A stretch of 64,000 nucleotides of DNA from Thiotrichales bacterium (GCA_026709935.1 JAPOSC010000065.1:62001-126000), one strand, 5' to 3'; shown: positions 9,518 through 19,212, counted from the stretch's first letter. Notes: generated by a model from the letters alone, not told the origin. Made by a program: numbers and translations.

Positions 9518-10171
9518 ATGGACTTCGAGCGCGCACGCTTCAACATGGTGGAGCAGCAGATCCGCCCGTGGGATGTGCTCGATCGCACCGTGCTCACGCT
9601 GATGGAGTGTGCCCCGCGCGACGCGTTCGTGCCCGCAGAATACCGACGCCTCGCCTACGCCGATGTCGCGGTGCCCATCGGCGAGGGAGAGGTGATGTTG
9701 CCTCCACGGGTCGAGGGTCGATTGCTGCAGGCCCTGGATCTCGATGCCGACGATCGGGTGCTCGAGATCGGCACCGGAACCGGGTTCCTCACCTTTCTGC
9801 TCGCCCAGCGGGCCGCCCACGTGACCAGCGTCGAGATCAGACCCGGGTTCGCCGATCGGGCCCGCGCCAACCTCGAGGCGCAGCGCGTGGGGAATGTCAC
9901 GGTCGAGGTGGGCGACGGCCGTCGGGGCCTGGAGGGCGGAGCACCGTACGACGCGATCGTGGTCGGCGGCTCCCTGCCGGTGCCGGAACCGGCGTTCGAG
10001 GCGCAACTTGCGATCGGGGGCCGGCTCTTCGTCGTGATCGGCTCCGCCCCCGCGATGGAAGCGATGCTCGTGCGCCGCACGGGGCAGAACGAATGGGTTC
10101 GGGAAAGTCTGTTCGAGACGACGCTGCCACCGCTCGCGGGATCGGAAGCGCCGCGTCGGTTCGTGCTGTGA
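9518..10171 (+). CDS. pcm: Protein-L-isoaspartate O-methyltransferase family protein
   Basis: This SAM-dependent methyltransferase of the Pcm family methylates isoaspartyl residues in damaged proteins. The N-terminus MDFERARFNMVEQQIRPWDVLD is that of the Pcm-like subgroup found next to tolC in proteobacteria. The SAM site reads VLEIGTGTGFLTFLLAQ, with an acidic VTSVEI strand after it and DAIVVGGSLP later. At 217 aa it is normal. The stop overlaps the GTG start of the following tolC gene by 3 bp, implying translational coupling. Substrate activity of this subgroup is not certain. Confidence 0.87.
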   Translation: MDFERARFNMVEQQIRPWDVLDRTVLTLMECAPRDAFVPAEYRRLAYADVAVPIGEGEVMLPPRVEGRLLQALDLDADDRVLEIGTGTGFLTFLLAQRAAHVTSVEIRPGFADRARANLEAQRVGNVTVEVGDGRRGLEGGAPYDAIVVGGSLPVPEPAFEAQLAIGGRLFVVIGSAPAMEAMLVRRTGQNEWVRESLFETTLPPLAGSEAPRRFVL

Positions 10172-11469
10172 AGGCCGGCGTCCGGCGGCTGGCGCGGGCC
10201 CTGGGTGCCGGCGCGGTTCTGGTGGTGGCGTCCGTGGCCGCATCGGCCTCGGATCTGGTCGAGATCTTCGAACTCGCGCTCACGAGCGATCCCGAATTCC
10301 TCGCCGCCGGCGCCGATCACCGCGCCGCCCGGGAAATCCTCCCGCAGGCGCTGGCGGAACTTCGACCAAGAGTCCGCGCCACGTTCGACACGAGGTGGAA
10401 CGAACGACAGCACGGCACCGACTACCGGTCCGACCACCTGACTCTCGGCATCGAGCATCCGATTTACCGTCGTGACCGGCGCATCGCGATCGATCAGGCC
10501 GACCGCCGCATCGCCCGGGCCGACGCGCTCTACGCCGCGGTGCGTCAGGATCTTGCGTTACGGGTGGCCGAGCGGTACTTCGGGGTACTGGAGGCAGAGG
10601 ACGAACTCGGGTTCGCACAGGCGACCCTCGAAGCGTTCGAGCAGCAGCTCGCGCAGAGCCGACAGCGGTTCGAGGTCGGGCTGATCGCGATCACCGACGT
10701 CGAGGAGGCCAAGGCGGGGTTCGACCTCTCGCGCGCCCAGCTCCTCGCCGCCCAGAACGCGCTCGACATTGCCCGGGAGGCGCTGCGCGAGATGACCGGC
10801 GCCTACCAGGAGCGGCTCGCGCCGCTGCGAGAGACACACCTTGTAATGCCCGAGCCGGCGGACATCGACCAATGGACGGCGATTGCGTTGGAGAAGAACC
10901 TGCGGCTCCTGGCCGCAAGGCGCGACATGGAGACGGCCCGCCAGGAGATCGCACGCATTCGGGCCGGCCACGCCCCCACCCTCGACGCCGTCGGGTCGTT
11001 CGGGCTGAACGACGGCGATTCCGGGGGGGCGCTGCGTGAAACCCGGCGCGCGGATGTCGGCCTGCGCCTGAGCTTCCCCCTCTATTCCGGCGGCTCGATC
11101 CTGTCCCGGACCCGCCAGAGCCGGCACCGCTATCAGCGCAGCCTCGATCTGCTCGAACGGGAGCGGCGCCGCGTCCAGCGTGAGACGCGGGACGCCTATC
11201 TCGGGGTCGATTCCGGCATCTCCCGAGTGCAGGCGCTGGAACAGGCGGTGCGATCGAGCCAGACCGCGGCGGAGGCGATCGAAGCGGGATTTCAGGTCGG
11301 AACCCGTACCTCGGTCGACGTGCTGAATGCCCAGCGCGACCTGTTCCGCGCGCGCCGCGACCTCTCCGAGGCGCGGTATCGCTACGTCCTCGACGTGCTT
11401 CGGCTCAAGCGCGCCGCGGGGACCCTCTCGGAAGACGATCTGCAGCTTGTCTCGATCTGGCTGGGCTGA
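10168..11469 (+). CDS. tolC: TolC family outer membrane efflux protein
   Basis: TolC-type channels form trimeric outer-membrane ducts for type I secretion and RND or MFS efflux pumps. The 433-aa product begins at a GTG overlapping the pcm stop and carries a signal peptide (RALGAGAVLVVASVAASAS). Two outer-membrane efflux repeats follow, with hallmark segments VAERYFGVLEAEDELGFA, QRFEVGLIAITDVEEAKAGF and, in the second repeat, GFQVGTRTSVDVLNAQRDLFRARRDLSEARYRYVLDVLRLKRAAG. No membrane-fusion protein or pump gene is adjacent, so it may serve several exporters. Confidence 0.92.
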   Translation: MKAGVRRLARALGAGAVLVVASVAASASDLVEIFELALTSDPEFLAAGADHRAAREILPQALAELRPRVRATFDTRWNERQHGTDYRSDHLTLGIEHPIYRRDRRIAIDQADRRIARADALYAAVRQDLALRVAERYFGVLEAEDELGFAQATLEAFEQQLAQSRQRFEVGLIAITDVEEAKAGFDLSRAQLLAAQNALDIAREALREMTGAYQERLAPLRETHLVMPEPADIDQWTAIALEKNLRLLAARRDMETARQEIARIRAGHAPTLDAVGSFGLNDGDSGGALRETRRADVGLRLSFPLYSGGSILSRTRQSRHRYQRSLDLLERERRRVQRETRDAYLGVDSGISRVQALEQAVRSSQTAAEAIEAGFQVGTRTSVDVLNAQRDLFRARRDLSEARYRYVLDVLRLKRAAGTLSEDDLQLVSIWLG

Positions 11470-11520
11470 GTGTGGATGGCTAAGGGCCCGGACCGAACCC
11501 CGTCTGCGCACGCCGCCTGA

Positions 11521-11562
11521 CCCGGAAATTTAACCGCTTCGCGAACTGGTGAAATTTCCGGG
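11521..11562. repeat. Palindromic element of the CCGGAAATTTCACC family (copy 2)
   Basis: Arms CCCGGAAATTTAACC and GGTGAAATTTCCGGG are inverted repeats (14 of 15) around GCTTCGCGAACT. The element fills the gap between the converging tolC and csaA genes and abuts the csaA stop, so it could act as a bidirectional transcription terminator. It lacks a long T-tract. Its arms and loop match copy 1 at 3227-3279. Confidence 0.85.
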
Positions 11563-11919
11563 CTAAGCAATCCGCGCCCCGTTCTCGACCGGGAACGACG
11601 GCTCCAGCAGCACGACCCCGTGATCTTCGGACATCGCGCCCAGGACCAGGACTTCGGACTTCACGCCGGCGACCCGCTTCGGCGGGAAATTCGCCACCGC
11701 GACGATCTGCTTGCCGACGAGCGATTCGGCCGTGTAGTTCCGCGTGAGCTGAGCCGAACTCCTCTTTCGCCCGAGGTCCCCGAAGTCGATCTCGAGCACG
11801 AACGCCGGGACGCGTGCCTTGGGATTGAGCACGGCTTCGACAATGGTGCCGGTGACAATCCGTACCTTGAGAAAATCCTCGAACGAGATCTCTCCCTTCG
11901 CTTGCGTTTCCACGCTCAT
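11563..11919 (-). CDS. csaA: CsaA-type tRNA-binding domain protein
   Basis: The 118-aa protein is a single tRNA-binding OB fold of the CsaA/Trbp111 kind. Conserved parts are [79 protein letters not shown] and [17 protein letters not shown]. CsaA was described as an export-related chaperone in Bacillus and binds tRNA-like structures; the role in proteobacteria is not established. Its start overlaps the gpmA stop by 4 bp (ATGA), so the two are translationally coupled. Confidence 0.9.
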   Translation of the reverse strand: MSVETQAKGEISFEDFLKVRIVTGTIVEAVLNPKARVPAFVLEIDFGDLGRKRSSAQLTRNYTAESLVGKQIVAVANFPPKRVAGVKSEVLVLGAMSEDHGVVLLEPSFPVENGARIA

Positions 11920-12692
11920 GCCGTCGTGCTCCGTCTGTCGCCGCCACGATCCGCCCTGCTCTGCGCGGCGACGGATTCCATGGCGCGGGCAATTTCCTCG
12001 GGGTCCCCGAGGTACTCGCGGGAGACAGGGTTCAGGTCGTCGTCGAGGCGGTACACGAGCGGAACCCCGGTGGGGATGTTCAGGCCGACGATATCATCGT
12101 CGGACGTACTGTCGAGGTGCTTGACCAGGGCGCGCAGCGAATTGCCGTGCGCCGCAATCAGCACCTTCTTCCCGGATCTCAGCTCCGGCACCAGCCGCCC
12201 GTGCCAGAACGGCAGGAACCTCTCCACCACGTCGTGCAGACATTCCGTCAGGGGCAGCTCGTCGTCGGTGAGGTCGGCGTAACGCGGGTCGGGGCGCGGG
12301 TTCCGTTGGTCATCGGGCTCCAGGGCGGGAGGTGGAGTGGTGTAGCTGCGCCGCCACGCGAGCACCTGCGCATCCCCGAACTGTGCCGCCGTCTGTGCCT
12401 TGTCGAGGCCCTGGAGGGCACCGTAGTGCCGTTCGTTGAGGCGCCAGCTCCGATGCACCGGTATCCACATCAGATCCATCTCGTCGAGCACCAGCCACAG
12501 AGTGCGTATCGCTCGTTTCAGCCGCGACGTATACGCGACGTCGAACCCATGGCCCGCTTCGGCGAGCAGGCGGCCGGCACGCCGCGCCTCCTCCACCCCC
12601 CGCGTGGTGAGATCGACGTCGGTCCATCCCGTGAACCGGTTCTCCCGGTTCCAGATGCTCTCTCCGTGTCTCAGCAGCACCAGGTCGATCAT
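11916..12692 (-). CDS. gpmA: 2,3-bisphosphoglycerate-dependent phosphoglycerate mutase
   Basis: It interconverts 3- and 2-phosphoglycerate in glycolysis and gluconeogenesis. The phosphohistidine motif [20 protein letters not shown] is intact at the N-terminus, together with [27 protein letters not shown] and the second catalytic histidine in [18 protein letters not shown]. The 258-aa length agrees with dimeric or tetrameric dPGM; the last 20 residues are a low-complexity tail. It is the middle gene of a minus-strand run nadE-gpmA-csaA; the link to NAD synthesis is positional only. Confidence 0.96.
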   Translation of the reverse strand: MIDLVLLRHGESIWNRENRFTGWTDVDLTTRGVEEARRAGRLLAEAGHGFDVAYTSRLKRAIRTLWLVLDEMDLMWIPVHRSWRLNERHYGALQGLDKAQTAAQFGDAQVLAWRRSYTTPPPALEPDDQRNPRPDPRYADLTDDELPLTECLHDVVERFLPFWHGRLVPELRSGKKVLIAAHGNSLRALVKHLDSTSDDDIVGLNIPTGVPLVYRLDDDLNPVSREYLGDPEEIARAMESVAAQSRADRGGDRRSTTA

Positions 12693-12719
12693 GTTCTTCT
12701 CCGGACACTTCGAACCACG

Positions 12720-14663
12720 TCATTCTCCCAGCAGTGCCCACTTCGCGCGCCCCCAGGCTCGCAGCGAGTACTCGGGAAGCTGGCTCTCGCGGAGATCGAA
12801 GCCGAATGCGCGCTTGCTCAGCACGATGATCGGCGGCGCCTGGATCCGCTTGAAGCAGTTCACGCGCACCTGCCGTTCGACCCACTCCAGATCCTCGACA
12901 AAGGCCCGGGGTTCCGGGAACCAGTGCCGGAACCGCACCGTGTCATCCCAGCCGATGCGCTCCAGCAGCTCGCCGGAACGGTACCACGCGAGGATGTCGA
13001 GAGGATGACGTCGGTATTCGATCATCTGGCGCAGCAGGGCATCGTGGTATCCGTACTTGATCGGATCTCCAAGCCCTCTCGTCACGTCCTGGGCGTTCGA
13101 GAGCTCCGCGCTCGGCACCGTCACGCCGTCGACGAGGTTGCGGGGGATCACCTCGCGCCCGAACACCGCCTCGTTCAGGTGCCGCGCGAGGTCGAACACC
13201 TGGGTCTTGTAGAGGTCCGCGATCGGCGCCACCGCGCCGTTCACGTCGCCGTAGAGGGTGGCGTAGCCAAGCGCGACCTCGGTCTTGTTGCCGTTGTTGG
13301 TGAAGACAAGGCCGAATTTCGCCGCGATCCCCGCCAGCAGGTCGGAACCCCGGATCCGGGCCTGAAGGTTCTCGTCCACGAGTCTTGTGTAGTCACCGCT
13401 CTCGCGCGTGAACTCGACATCGCGGATGCGGGCCGAAAGCGCGCAGTAGAGATCCTCGATCGGACAGCTCAGGTAGTCCACGCCGAGCGCGCCGCACAGA
13501 GCGCGGGCGTTCTCGCGGGTCACGTCGGCGTTGAAGCGGGTGGGCATGTTGACCGCGAAGACGCGCTCGGGCCCGAACGCGATGCGCAGCATGCAGGCGA
13601 TGACGCTTGAATCGATGCCGCCGCTGACCCCGATGAGATAGCGGTTGTCGTGCCCGCGCACGTGGTCGAGGTGCCGGAGCCCGATCATGATCGCGTCGTG
13701 GATCGTCTCGATCTCCGTCGGGGTGGCGCCGGCGTCGGCTCGATGGCTCGCGCTGTCGGCCGACGCCCGGCCGGCCAGCGTCCCGGAGCATCCGTCGAAC
13801 ACCAGCAGCGTCTCGCGCCAGGGTGGCGCCCGACCGGCGATGGAGCCGTCGGTGCGGTATCCGCAGGTATCGCCGTCGAACACCAGGATGTTCTTGCCGT
13901 TGTTCTGCGCCCCCACCTTGTTCACGTAGAAGAACGGCACCGGCGCCCGCGCCATCGCCTCGCGTACCACGCGGTTGCGCTTGTCGTTCTTCTGCCAGGT
14001 CCACGGAGACGCAGACAGGTTGACGACAAGGTCGGCCCCGGCTCGATGCCAGGCGCGGAGGGTGTCGAGCGGCCCGTCGCGGTCGCGATAATCCTGATGC
14101 CAGATATCCTCGCAGAGCTGCACCCCGAGCCGTACGACGCCGCCCCCGGTCCGAATCTCGTACGGGACCATCCAGTCGCGGATCCGGGTGCCGGTCTCTG
14201 CGGCGATCTTGCGCAGGGAGTGGAAGTGGCGGTCGTCATCGAAGAATCGGTAGTTCGGGTGCAGGGTCTTCGGATGCACGCCATGCGGCAGCGGGACGGG
14301 CAGCCCCGGCCGCTTCACGAAGCGCCCGTCGTGGCACACCCACGCCGCGTTGAGCTTCCTGATCCGGCCGTCCTCGCCGATGGCGCCACGGTCGAGGGCG
14401 ACATTGCCGAACACGACCGCGATCCCGTCGCTCGCGTCGCGGATATCCGCGCTCCAGCCCTCGCAGTCCTCGACGAGTGCATCGATCTCCCAGGCGTCGC
14501 CCAGGATGTAGCCGGGGATGCACATCTCGGGAAACGCAACGATCGACGCTCCCGCCTCCCGCGCCCGCTCGATGAACCCCAGCATGGACCGGACATTGAG
14601 ATCCGGCCTCCCCGCGCGCACCTCCATCTGCGCGAGCGCGACGATGGGGATGTCAGCGGTCAT
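12720..14663 (-). CDS. nadE: Glutamine-dependent NAD+ synthetase
   Basis: It makes NAD+ from deamido-NAD+, using glutamine as the nitrogen source. Residues 1 to about 270 are a nitrilase-type glutaminase with the Glu (IVAFPEMCIPGYILG), Lys (KLNAAWVCHDGRFVK) and Cys (LGVQLCEDIWHQDY) of the catalytic triad. A linker leads to the ATP-pyrophosphatase synthetase domain with the P-loop LIGVSGGIDSSVIACML, then FTNNGNKTEVALGYATLYGD. The 647-aa length is typical of two-domain NadE. ATG 14663 is chosen because MTADIPIVALAQMEV starts the nitrilase fold; the track extension upstream is spurious. Confidence 0.95.
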   Translation of the reverse strand: MTADIPIVALAQMEVRAGRPDLNVRSMLGFIERAREAGASIVAFPEMCIPGYILGDAWEIDALVEDCEGWSADIRDASDGIAVVFGNVALDRGAIGEDGRIRKLNAAWVCHDGRFVKRPGLPVPLPHGVHPKTLHPNYRFFDDDRHFHSLRKIAAETGTRIRDWMVPYEIRTGGGVVRLGVQLCEDIWHQDYRDRDGPLDTLRAWHRAGADLVVNLSASPWTWQKNDKRNRVVREAMARAPVPFFYVNKVGAQNNGKNILVFDGDTCGYRTDGSIAGRAPPWRETLLVFDGCSGTLAGRASADSASHRADAGATPTEIETIHDAIMIGLRHLDHVRGHDNRYLIGVSGGIDSSVIACMLRIAFGPERVFAVNMPTRFNADVTRENARALCGALGVDYLSCPIEDLYCALSARIRDVEFTRESGDYTRLVDENLQARIRGSDLLAGIAAKFGLVFTNNGNKTEVALGYATLYGDVNGAVAPIADLYKTQVFDLARHLNEAVFGREVIPRNLVDGVTVPSAELSNAQDVTRGLGDPIKYGYHDALLRQMIEYRRHPLDILAWYRSGELLERIGWDDTVRFRHWFPEPRAFVEDLEWVERQVRVNCFKRIQAPPIIVLSKRAFGFDLRESQLPEYSLRAWGRAKWALLGE

Positions 14664-14908
14664 GACGGCACGCCTCGGCGGCTGGGATCGCGTCTGTCTC
14701 CCGCCACCGCCCGGCCCCGCGGAGCGTGGGCGAGAACCCGTCCACGGTCGTCTTCTCGCGCGAGGATGACCTGGCCCCATGGAGTACGGGAGGCAGCGGT
14801 CGATTCAGCGGGAATGGCCGATTCCGGGTCGGGCGCGGTGAGCGGCGGGATGATGCGGGATACACTGCCGGTAGCGAGCGCAACCTGAGCGGGGCCGGGG
14901 TGAATGTG

Positions 14909-16042
14909 ATGAAGGGGGTGAACGGAGCGATCGGGAGATCGAGGGCGGCGTCGGTGCTGCTGACGGCGGCGGCGTTCGTGGTGATCGTGGCCGGAATGCG
15001 GGCGGCGGAGGCGATCGTGGTGCCCTTCCTGCTCTCCGTGTTCATCGCCATCATCAGTGCGCCGTCCCTGTTCTGGCTGGAGCGCAAGGGGCTGCCGAGA
15101 TGGCTCGCCATGCTTGTCGTCATCGGCACCATTATAGGGGTGGGCGTCGGAGTGACGGTGCTCGTGGGCACCTCCATTCGGGAGTTTTCCCGGGACCTGC
15201 CGGAGTACCGGGCGCGCATCAACGCCGAGATCCTGCCTCTGCTCGAATGGTTGCGGGCCAGAGGCATGGACCTCCCGGCCAGCGGGTACATGGGCCACTT
15301 CGAACCCGGGGCGGCGGTGCAGCTTGTCGCCGACCTTCTCAACGGATTCGGCCGGGTGCTCGGAAACGCGTTCCTCATCTTCCTGACAGTGATGTTCATC
15401 CTGTTCGAGACCGCGAGCTTCCCGCGCAAGTTCCGGGCGGTGGCCGACGACCCCGAGCACGCTCTCGACCGGTTCGCGGCCTTCCGGGAGAACATGAAGC
15501 GCTATCTCGTCATCAAGACCGTCGCGAGCCTGGGCACGGGGGTCGCGATCGGGCTGTGGCTCGCAGTGCTCGGCGTGGATTACCCCATTCTGTGGGGGCT
15601 GCTCGCGTTCCTGCTGAACTACGTGCCCAACATCGGCTCCATCATCGCTGCGGTGCCGGCAGTGCTGTTCGCGGCGATCCAGCTCGGGCCGGGAGCCGCG
15701 CTGTGGTCGGCGGTCGGCTACCTCGCAGTGAACGTGATCGTCGGCAGCATCATCGAGCCGCGGTTCATGGGGCGCGGCCTCGGCCTGTCGGCGCTGGTGG
15801 TATTCCTGTCGCTCGTGTTCTGGGGATGGGTGCTCGGCCCGGTTGGCATGTTCCTGTCCGTCCCGCTCACCATGATGATCAAGATCGCGCTCGACTCTCG
15901 CCCCGACACCCACTGGATCGCGGTGCTGCTCGGCCCGGAGGGCGCAGCGGCGGAGGAGCTCCAGGCGCGGACGTCGGAGTCGGTCGCTTACGCTCCCCAC
16001 AGCGTTACCGGCCGCCCGTCGAGCGACTCCTCGCGTCGGTAA
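14909..16042 (+). CDS. AI-2E/PerM family transporter
   Basis: This polytopic inner-membrane protein belongs to the AI-2E/PerM permease superfamily (TqsA, YdiK, YhhT). About 377 residues include an N-terminal pair of membrane segments (SVLLTAAAFVVIVAGMRAAEAIVVPFLLSVFIAIISAP), a soluble middle with REFSRDLPEYRARINAEILPLLEWL, and the conserved C-terminal PILWGLLAFLLNYVPNIGSIIAAVPAVLFA and GLSALVVFLSLVFWGWVLGPVGMFLSVPLTMM. The start is set at ATG 14909 after a GGGGTGAA-like ribosome site; GTG codons at 14900 and 14906 are possible. The transported substrate cannot be inferred. Confidence 0.9.
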   Translation: MKGVNGAIGRSRAASVLLTAAAFVVIVAGMRAAEAIVVPFLLSVFIAIISAPSLFWLERKGLPRWLAMLVVIGTIIGVGVGVTVLVGTSIREFSRDLPEYRARINAEILPLLEWLRARGMDLPASGYMGHFEPGAAVQLVADLLNGFGRVLGNAFLIFLTVMFILFETASFPRKFRAVADDPEHALDRFAAFRENMKRYLVIKTVASLGTGVAIGLWLAVLGVDYPILWGLLAFLLNYVPNIGSIIAAVPAVLFAAIQLGPGAALWSAVGYLAVNVIVGSIIEPRFMGRGLGLSALVVFLSLVFWGWVLGPVGMFLSVPLTMMIKIALDSRPDTHWIAVLLGPEGAAAEELQARTSESVAYAPHSVTGRPSSDSSRR

Positions 16043-16192
16043 ACCTTCTCCTCCCACCGCTTCGATTCGTCCCGGTCGGAGATCACCAGGTGACCCGGCT
16101 CGCCCCGATACCGGTCCATACAGGTCATCGTCCCGGTCGGGTTTCTGGAGTACGCCGCCCGGCATTATCACCGATAGAATTTCAGACCGACC

Positions 16193-16241
16193 CACTACCG
16201 GCAACCTTTCCGGTAATCTTTTCCGGCAGGATTTGGTAGTG
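16193..16241. promoter_or_regulatory. Inverted repeat upstream of the alcohol dehydrogenase gene
   Basis: CACTACC at 16193-16199 is mirrored by GGTAGTG at 16235-16241. Between the arms TTTCCGG occurs twice (CCTTTCCGG, CTTTTCCGG). The element ends about 70 bp upstream of the dehydrogenase start, inside the 269-bp gap after the permease gene, a suitable position for an operator or promoter. No other feature was recognised in this gap. Function is inferred from position only. Confidence 0.4.
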
Positions 16242-16311
16242 CCGATTCGAAGCCACAGCGCTTCCGCACTCCACCACTTCGCCGGTGGCATCGACGACCG
16301 AGAGAACACCC

Positions 16312-17502
16312 ATGACTCCCACGATCGACCCGTACACCCTGACCGGCAACTGGCACTATCCCACCTCGATCCGTTTCGGGCCGGGGCGGATCGGCGAGCT
16401 CGCGCGGATCTGTCGCGAATTCGGGCTCGAACGGCCGTTGCTCGTCACCGATCCGGGGCTGGCCTCGATGGCGATGGTGTCCGATGCGGCCGAGATGTGC
16501 CGCGCCGCCGGTCTCGCCTGCGAGATCTTCTCCGACGTGCAGGCGAATCCGGTGGAGGCGAATGTGGCGGAGGGTGTGCGCGCCTTCCGCGACGGCGGCC
16601 ACGACGGGGTGATCGGATTCGGCGGGGGCAGCGCCCTCGATGCCGCCAAGGCGGTGGCCCTGATGTCGGGTCAGAACCGCCCGATCTGGGATTTCGAGGA
16701 TCGCGAGGACTGGTGGACCCGCGCCGACCCCGCAGGGATCGCGCCGGTGGTGGCGGCGCCGACCACATCCGGCACCGGCTCCGAGGTCGGGCGGGCGTCG
16801 GTGATCACCGACCGGCGCGACCACACCAAGAAGATCATCTTCCATCCGAAGATGATGCCGGTGGCGGTGATCGCCGACCCGGAGCTGACCGTCGGACTGC
16901 CGGCGCCCGTCACCGCCGCGGTGGGGATGGACGCCCTCTCGCACAACCTCGAAGCCTTCTGCTCGCCGGTATTCCATCCGATGGCGCAGGGCATCGCGCT
17001 CGAAGGGATCCGCCTCGTGAAGGAGTGGCTGCCGGCGGCCTGCGCCGACGGCAACGATCTTGCCGCCCGCGCCTGCATGCAGGTGGCGTCGACGATGGGA
17101 GCGACCGCGTTCCAGAAGGGACTCGGCGCGATGCACTCGATGAGCCATCCGTGCGGCTCGGTGTACGGCACTCACCACGGGCTCACCAATGCGGTGGTGA
17201 TGCCCTATGTGCTGGAATTCAACCGTCCATCCATCGAGGGGAAGATGACCGGACTCGCCCGCGGCCTCGGGCTCGACGAGACGAGCTTCGAAGGTGTGGT
17301 GAGCTGGGTTCTGGATCTCCGCGAGAGGATCGGCATTCCCCGTACCCTCGTCGACATCGGAGTCCCCGCCGACGCGGCGTCGCGGCTCGCGCCCATGGCC
17401 CTCGTCGACCCTTCGTCCGCGACGAATCCGATCGGGCTGACGACGCCGGCCCTGGAGTCGCTCTACGAGAATGCGCTCGAAGGCCGAATCGAACTCGGCT
17501 GA
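16312..17502 (+). CDS. Iron-containing (group III) alcohol dehydrogenase
   Basis: The 396-aa protein is a group III metal-dependent NAD(P) alcohol dehydrogenase. It shows the Rossmann-like dinucleotide region GVIGFGGGSALDAAKAVAL, APTTSGTGSEVGRASVIT, and metal ligands in MDALSHNLEAFCS and GAMHSMSHPCGSVYGTHHG. ATG 16312 begins the conserved region. Family members oxidise or reduce butanol, 1,3-propanediol, 4-hydroxybutyrate, or choline (GbsB), so the substrate is open. The next gene, 76 bp downstream, is an aldehyde dehydrogenase, suggesting an alcohol to aldehyde to acid route. Confidence 0.92.
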   Translation: MTPTIDPYTLTGNWHYPTSIRFGPGRIGELARICREFGLERPLLVTDPGLASMAMVSDAAEMCRAAGLACEIFSDVQANPVEANVAEGVRAFRDGGHDGVIGFGGGSALDAAKAVALMSGQNRPIWDFEDREDWWTRADPAGIAPVVAAPTTSGTGSEVGRASVITDRRDHTKKIIFHPKMMPVAVIADPELTVGLPAPVTAAVGMDALSHNLEAFCSPVFHPMAQGIALEGIRLVKEWLPAACADGNDLAARACMQVASTMGATAFQKGLGAMHSMSHPCGSVYGTHHGLTNAVVMPYVLEFNRPSIEGKMTGLARGLGLDETSFEGVVSWVLDLRERIGIPRTLVDIGVPADAASRLAPMALVDPSSATNPIGLTTPALESLYENALEGRIELG

Positions 17503-17578
17503 GTGCGTCCCGATCGACCGGCGCTGCATCCGCCACCAAGCCCCGACTCAACCCTCTGCCCACAGGAGAACGCACCCC

Positions 17579-19084
17579 ATGGCAAGCACGATGCCCGTCA
17601 CCGAAACCCTCGAGAAGCTGGACATGTACATCGACGGCGCGTTCGTCGCGCCGGCGTCCGGTGAGTACTTCGAGAGCTTCGATCCCTTCACCGCAAAGCC
17701 CTGGTCCCTGGTGGCGCGCGGCAACGCGGAAGATGCCGACCGCGCGGTGCGGGCCGCGCACCGGGCGTTCCAGTCCCCGGGATGGGGAGGGATGCACCCG
17801 TCGCAGCGCGGCGCGCTGCTCCGCCGTCTGGCGGACCTCGTGGCGGAGAACGCCGACCGGCTCGGCGCGCTGGAGGTGCGCGACAACGGCAAGCTGCTGA
17901 GCGAGATGGCGGCGCAACTTCGTTACGCCCCGAGCATCTACCACTACTACGCCGGACTCGCGGACAAGATCGAGGGCTCCGTCATCCACGCCGACAAGCC
18001 CGCCTTCACCTTCACCCGTCACGAGCCGCTCGGGGTGTGCGTCGGCATCATTCCCTGGAATTCGCCGCTGATGCTCGTGGCATGGAAGCTCGGGCCGGCG
18101 TTGGCGGCCGGCAACACGGTGGTGTTGAAACCGTCGGAGTACACCTCGGCCTCGTTGCTGGAGTTCGTGAAGCTGGTCGAGCAGGCAGGGTTCCCGAACG
18201 GGGTGGTGAACGTGGTGACGGGGTTCGGGGCGGAAGCGGGACAGCCGCTGGTCGAGCATCCGCTGGTCCGGAAGGTTGCGTTCACGGGCTCCGACCGCAC
18301 CGGCGCCCACCTCTATTCGACCGCGGCCCGGGACATCAAGCGGGTGAGCCTGGAGCTCGGGGGCAAGTCGCCCAACATCGTGTTCGAGGACGCGAACCTC
18401 GACAACGCGGTCAAGGGCGCAGTGGCGGGAATCTTCGCCGCCACCGGTCAGACCTGCATCGCCGGATCGCGGCTCCTCGTCCAGCGGTCGATTCACGACG
18501 AGTTCGTCGACCGCCTGGTGGCGTTCGCGAAGACCGCGAAGATGGGCAATCCCATGCTTCTCGACACCCAGGTGGGGCCGGTCACGAATCTGCCGCAGTT
18601 CGAGAAAGTGCTCGGCTACATTGATGTGGCCAGAGACGAGGGCGTCGAGACGGTGCTCGGCGGCGGCCGGGCGCAACGTCCGGAGTGCGGGGACGGATGG
18701 TTCGTCGAGCCCACCATCTTCACCGGGGTGCGCAACGACATGCGGATCGCGCAGGAGGAGGTGTTCGGCCCGGTGCTCTCCATCATCCCCTTCGAGGACG
18801 ACGACGACGCGGTGGCGATCGGGAACGATGTCGTCTTCGGCCTCGCGGCCGGGGTGTGGACCGAGAACATGCGGCGCGCCATCACGATGTCGGAGCGTCT
18901 CCAGGCCGGCACGGTGTGGGTCAACATGTACCGGGCGGTCAGCTACACCATGCCCTTCGGCGGCTACAAGCGCAGCGGTCTCGGTCGGGAGCTGGGGCAG
19001 CAGGCGATCCTGGAGTACATGCAGACCAAGAGCGTGTGGATCTCGACCGCGGAGGAGATGGCGAACCCCTTTGTGATCGGTTGA
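17579..19084 (+). CDS. NAD(P)-dependent aldehyde dehydrogenase
   Basis: This is a 501-aa member of the ALDH superfamily, oxidising an aldehyde to a carboxylate. The cofactor-binding PWNSPLMLVAWKLGPALAAGNTVVLKPSEYT, the catalytic Glu in LELGGKSPNIVFED, the nucleophilic Cys in FAATGQTCIAGSRLLV, and the C-terminal PFGGYKRSGLGRELG are all present. ATG 17579 follows a CCCACAGGAG ribosome site. It probably forms an operon with the alcohol dehydrogenase and may oxidise its product. The substrate (betaine aldehyde, hydroxybutyraldehyde or another) cannot be told from sequence. Confidence 0.94.
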   Translation: MASTMPVTETLEKLDMYIDGAFVAPASGEYFESFDPFTAKPWSLVARGNAEDADRAVRAAHRAFQSPGWGGMHPSQRGALLRRLADLVAENADRLGALEVRDNGKLLSEMAAQLRYAPSIYHYYAGLADKIEGSVIHADKPAFTFTRHEPLGVCVGIIPWNSPLMLVAWKLGPALAAGNTVVLKPSEYTSASLLEFVKLVEQAGFPNGVVNVVTGFGAEAGQPLVEHPLVRKVAFTGSDRTGAHLYSTAARDIKRVSLELGGKSPNIVFEDANLDNAVKGAVAGIFAATGQTCIAGSRLLVQRSIHDEFVDRLVAFAKTAKMGNPMLLDTQVGPVTNLPQFEKVLGYIDVARDEGVETVLGGGRAQRPECGDGWFVEPTIFTGVRNDMRIAQEEVFGPVLSIIPFEDDDDAVAIGNDVVFGLAAGVWTENMRRAITMSERLQAGTVWVNMYRAVSYTMPFGGYKRSGLGRELGQQAILEYMQTKSVWISTAEEMANPFVIG

Positions 19085-19115
19085 ACAGCCGTGGCTGGGC
19101 CTTGGCTACGGCCCA

Positions 19116-19163
19116 GTCACAACCCCGGTCACAACCCCGGTCACAACCCCGGTCACAACCTTG
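19116..19163. repeat. 12-bp tandem repeat, four units, between aldehyde dehydrogenase and response regulator
   Basis: Four consecutive 12-mers read GTCACAACCCCG three times and GTCACAACCTTG once. The array sits 50 bp before the response regulator ATG, in the 128-bp gap after the aldehyde dehydrogenase. Three of the four units are identical, so copy number may vary between strains and alter the spacing of the promoter. Confidence 0.9.
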
Positions 19164-19212
19164 GACCCGAGTTCTCAGGCCACCCGAATCCGGAACCCAT
19201 CGGACGCAACCC

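Noticed and set aside
12117-14888. Long plus-strand ORFs opposite gpmA and nadE
   Set aside because: Shadows of conserved minus-strand genes.
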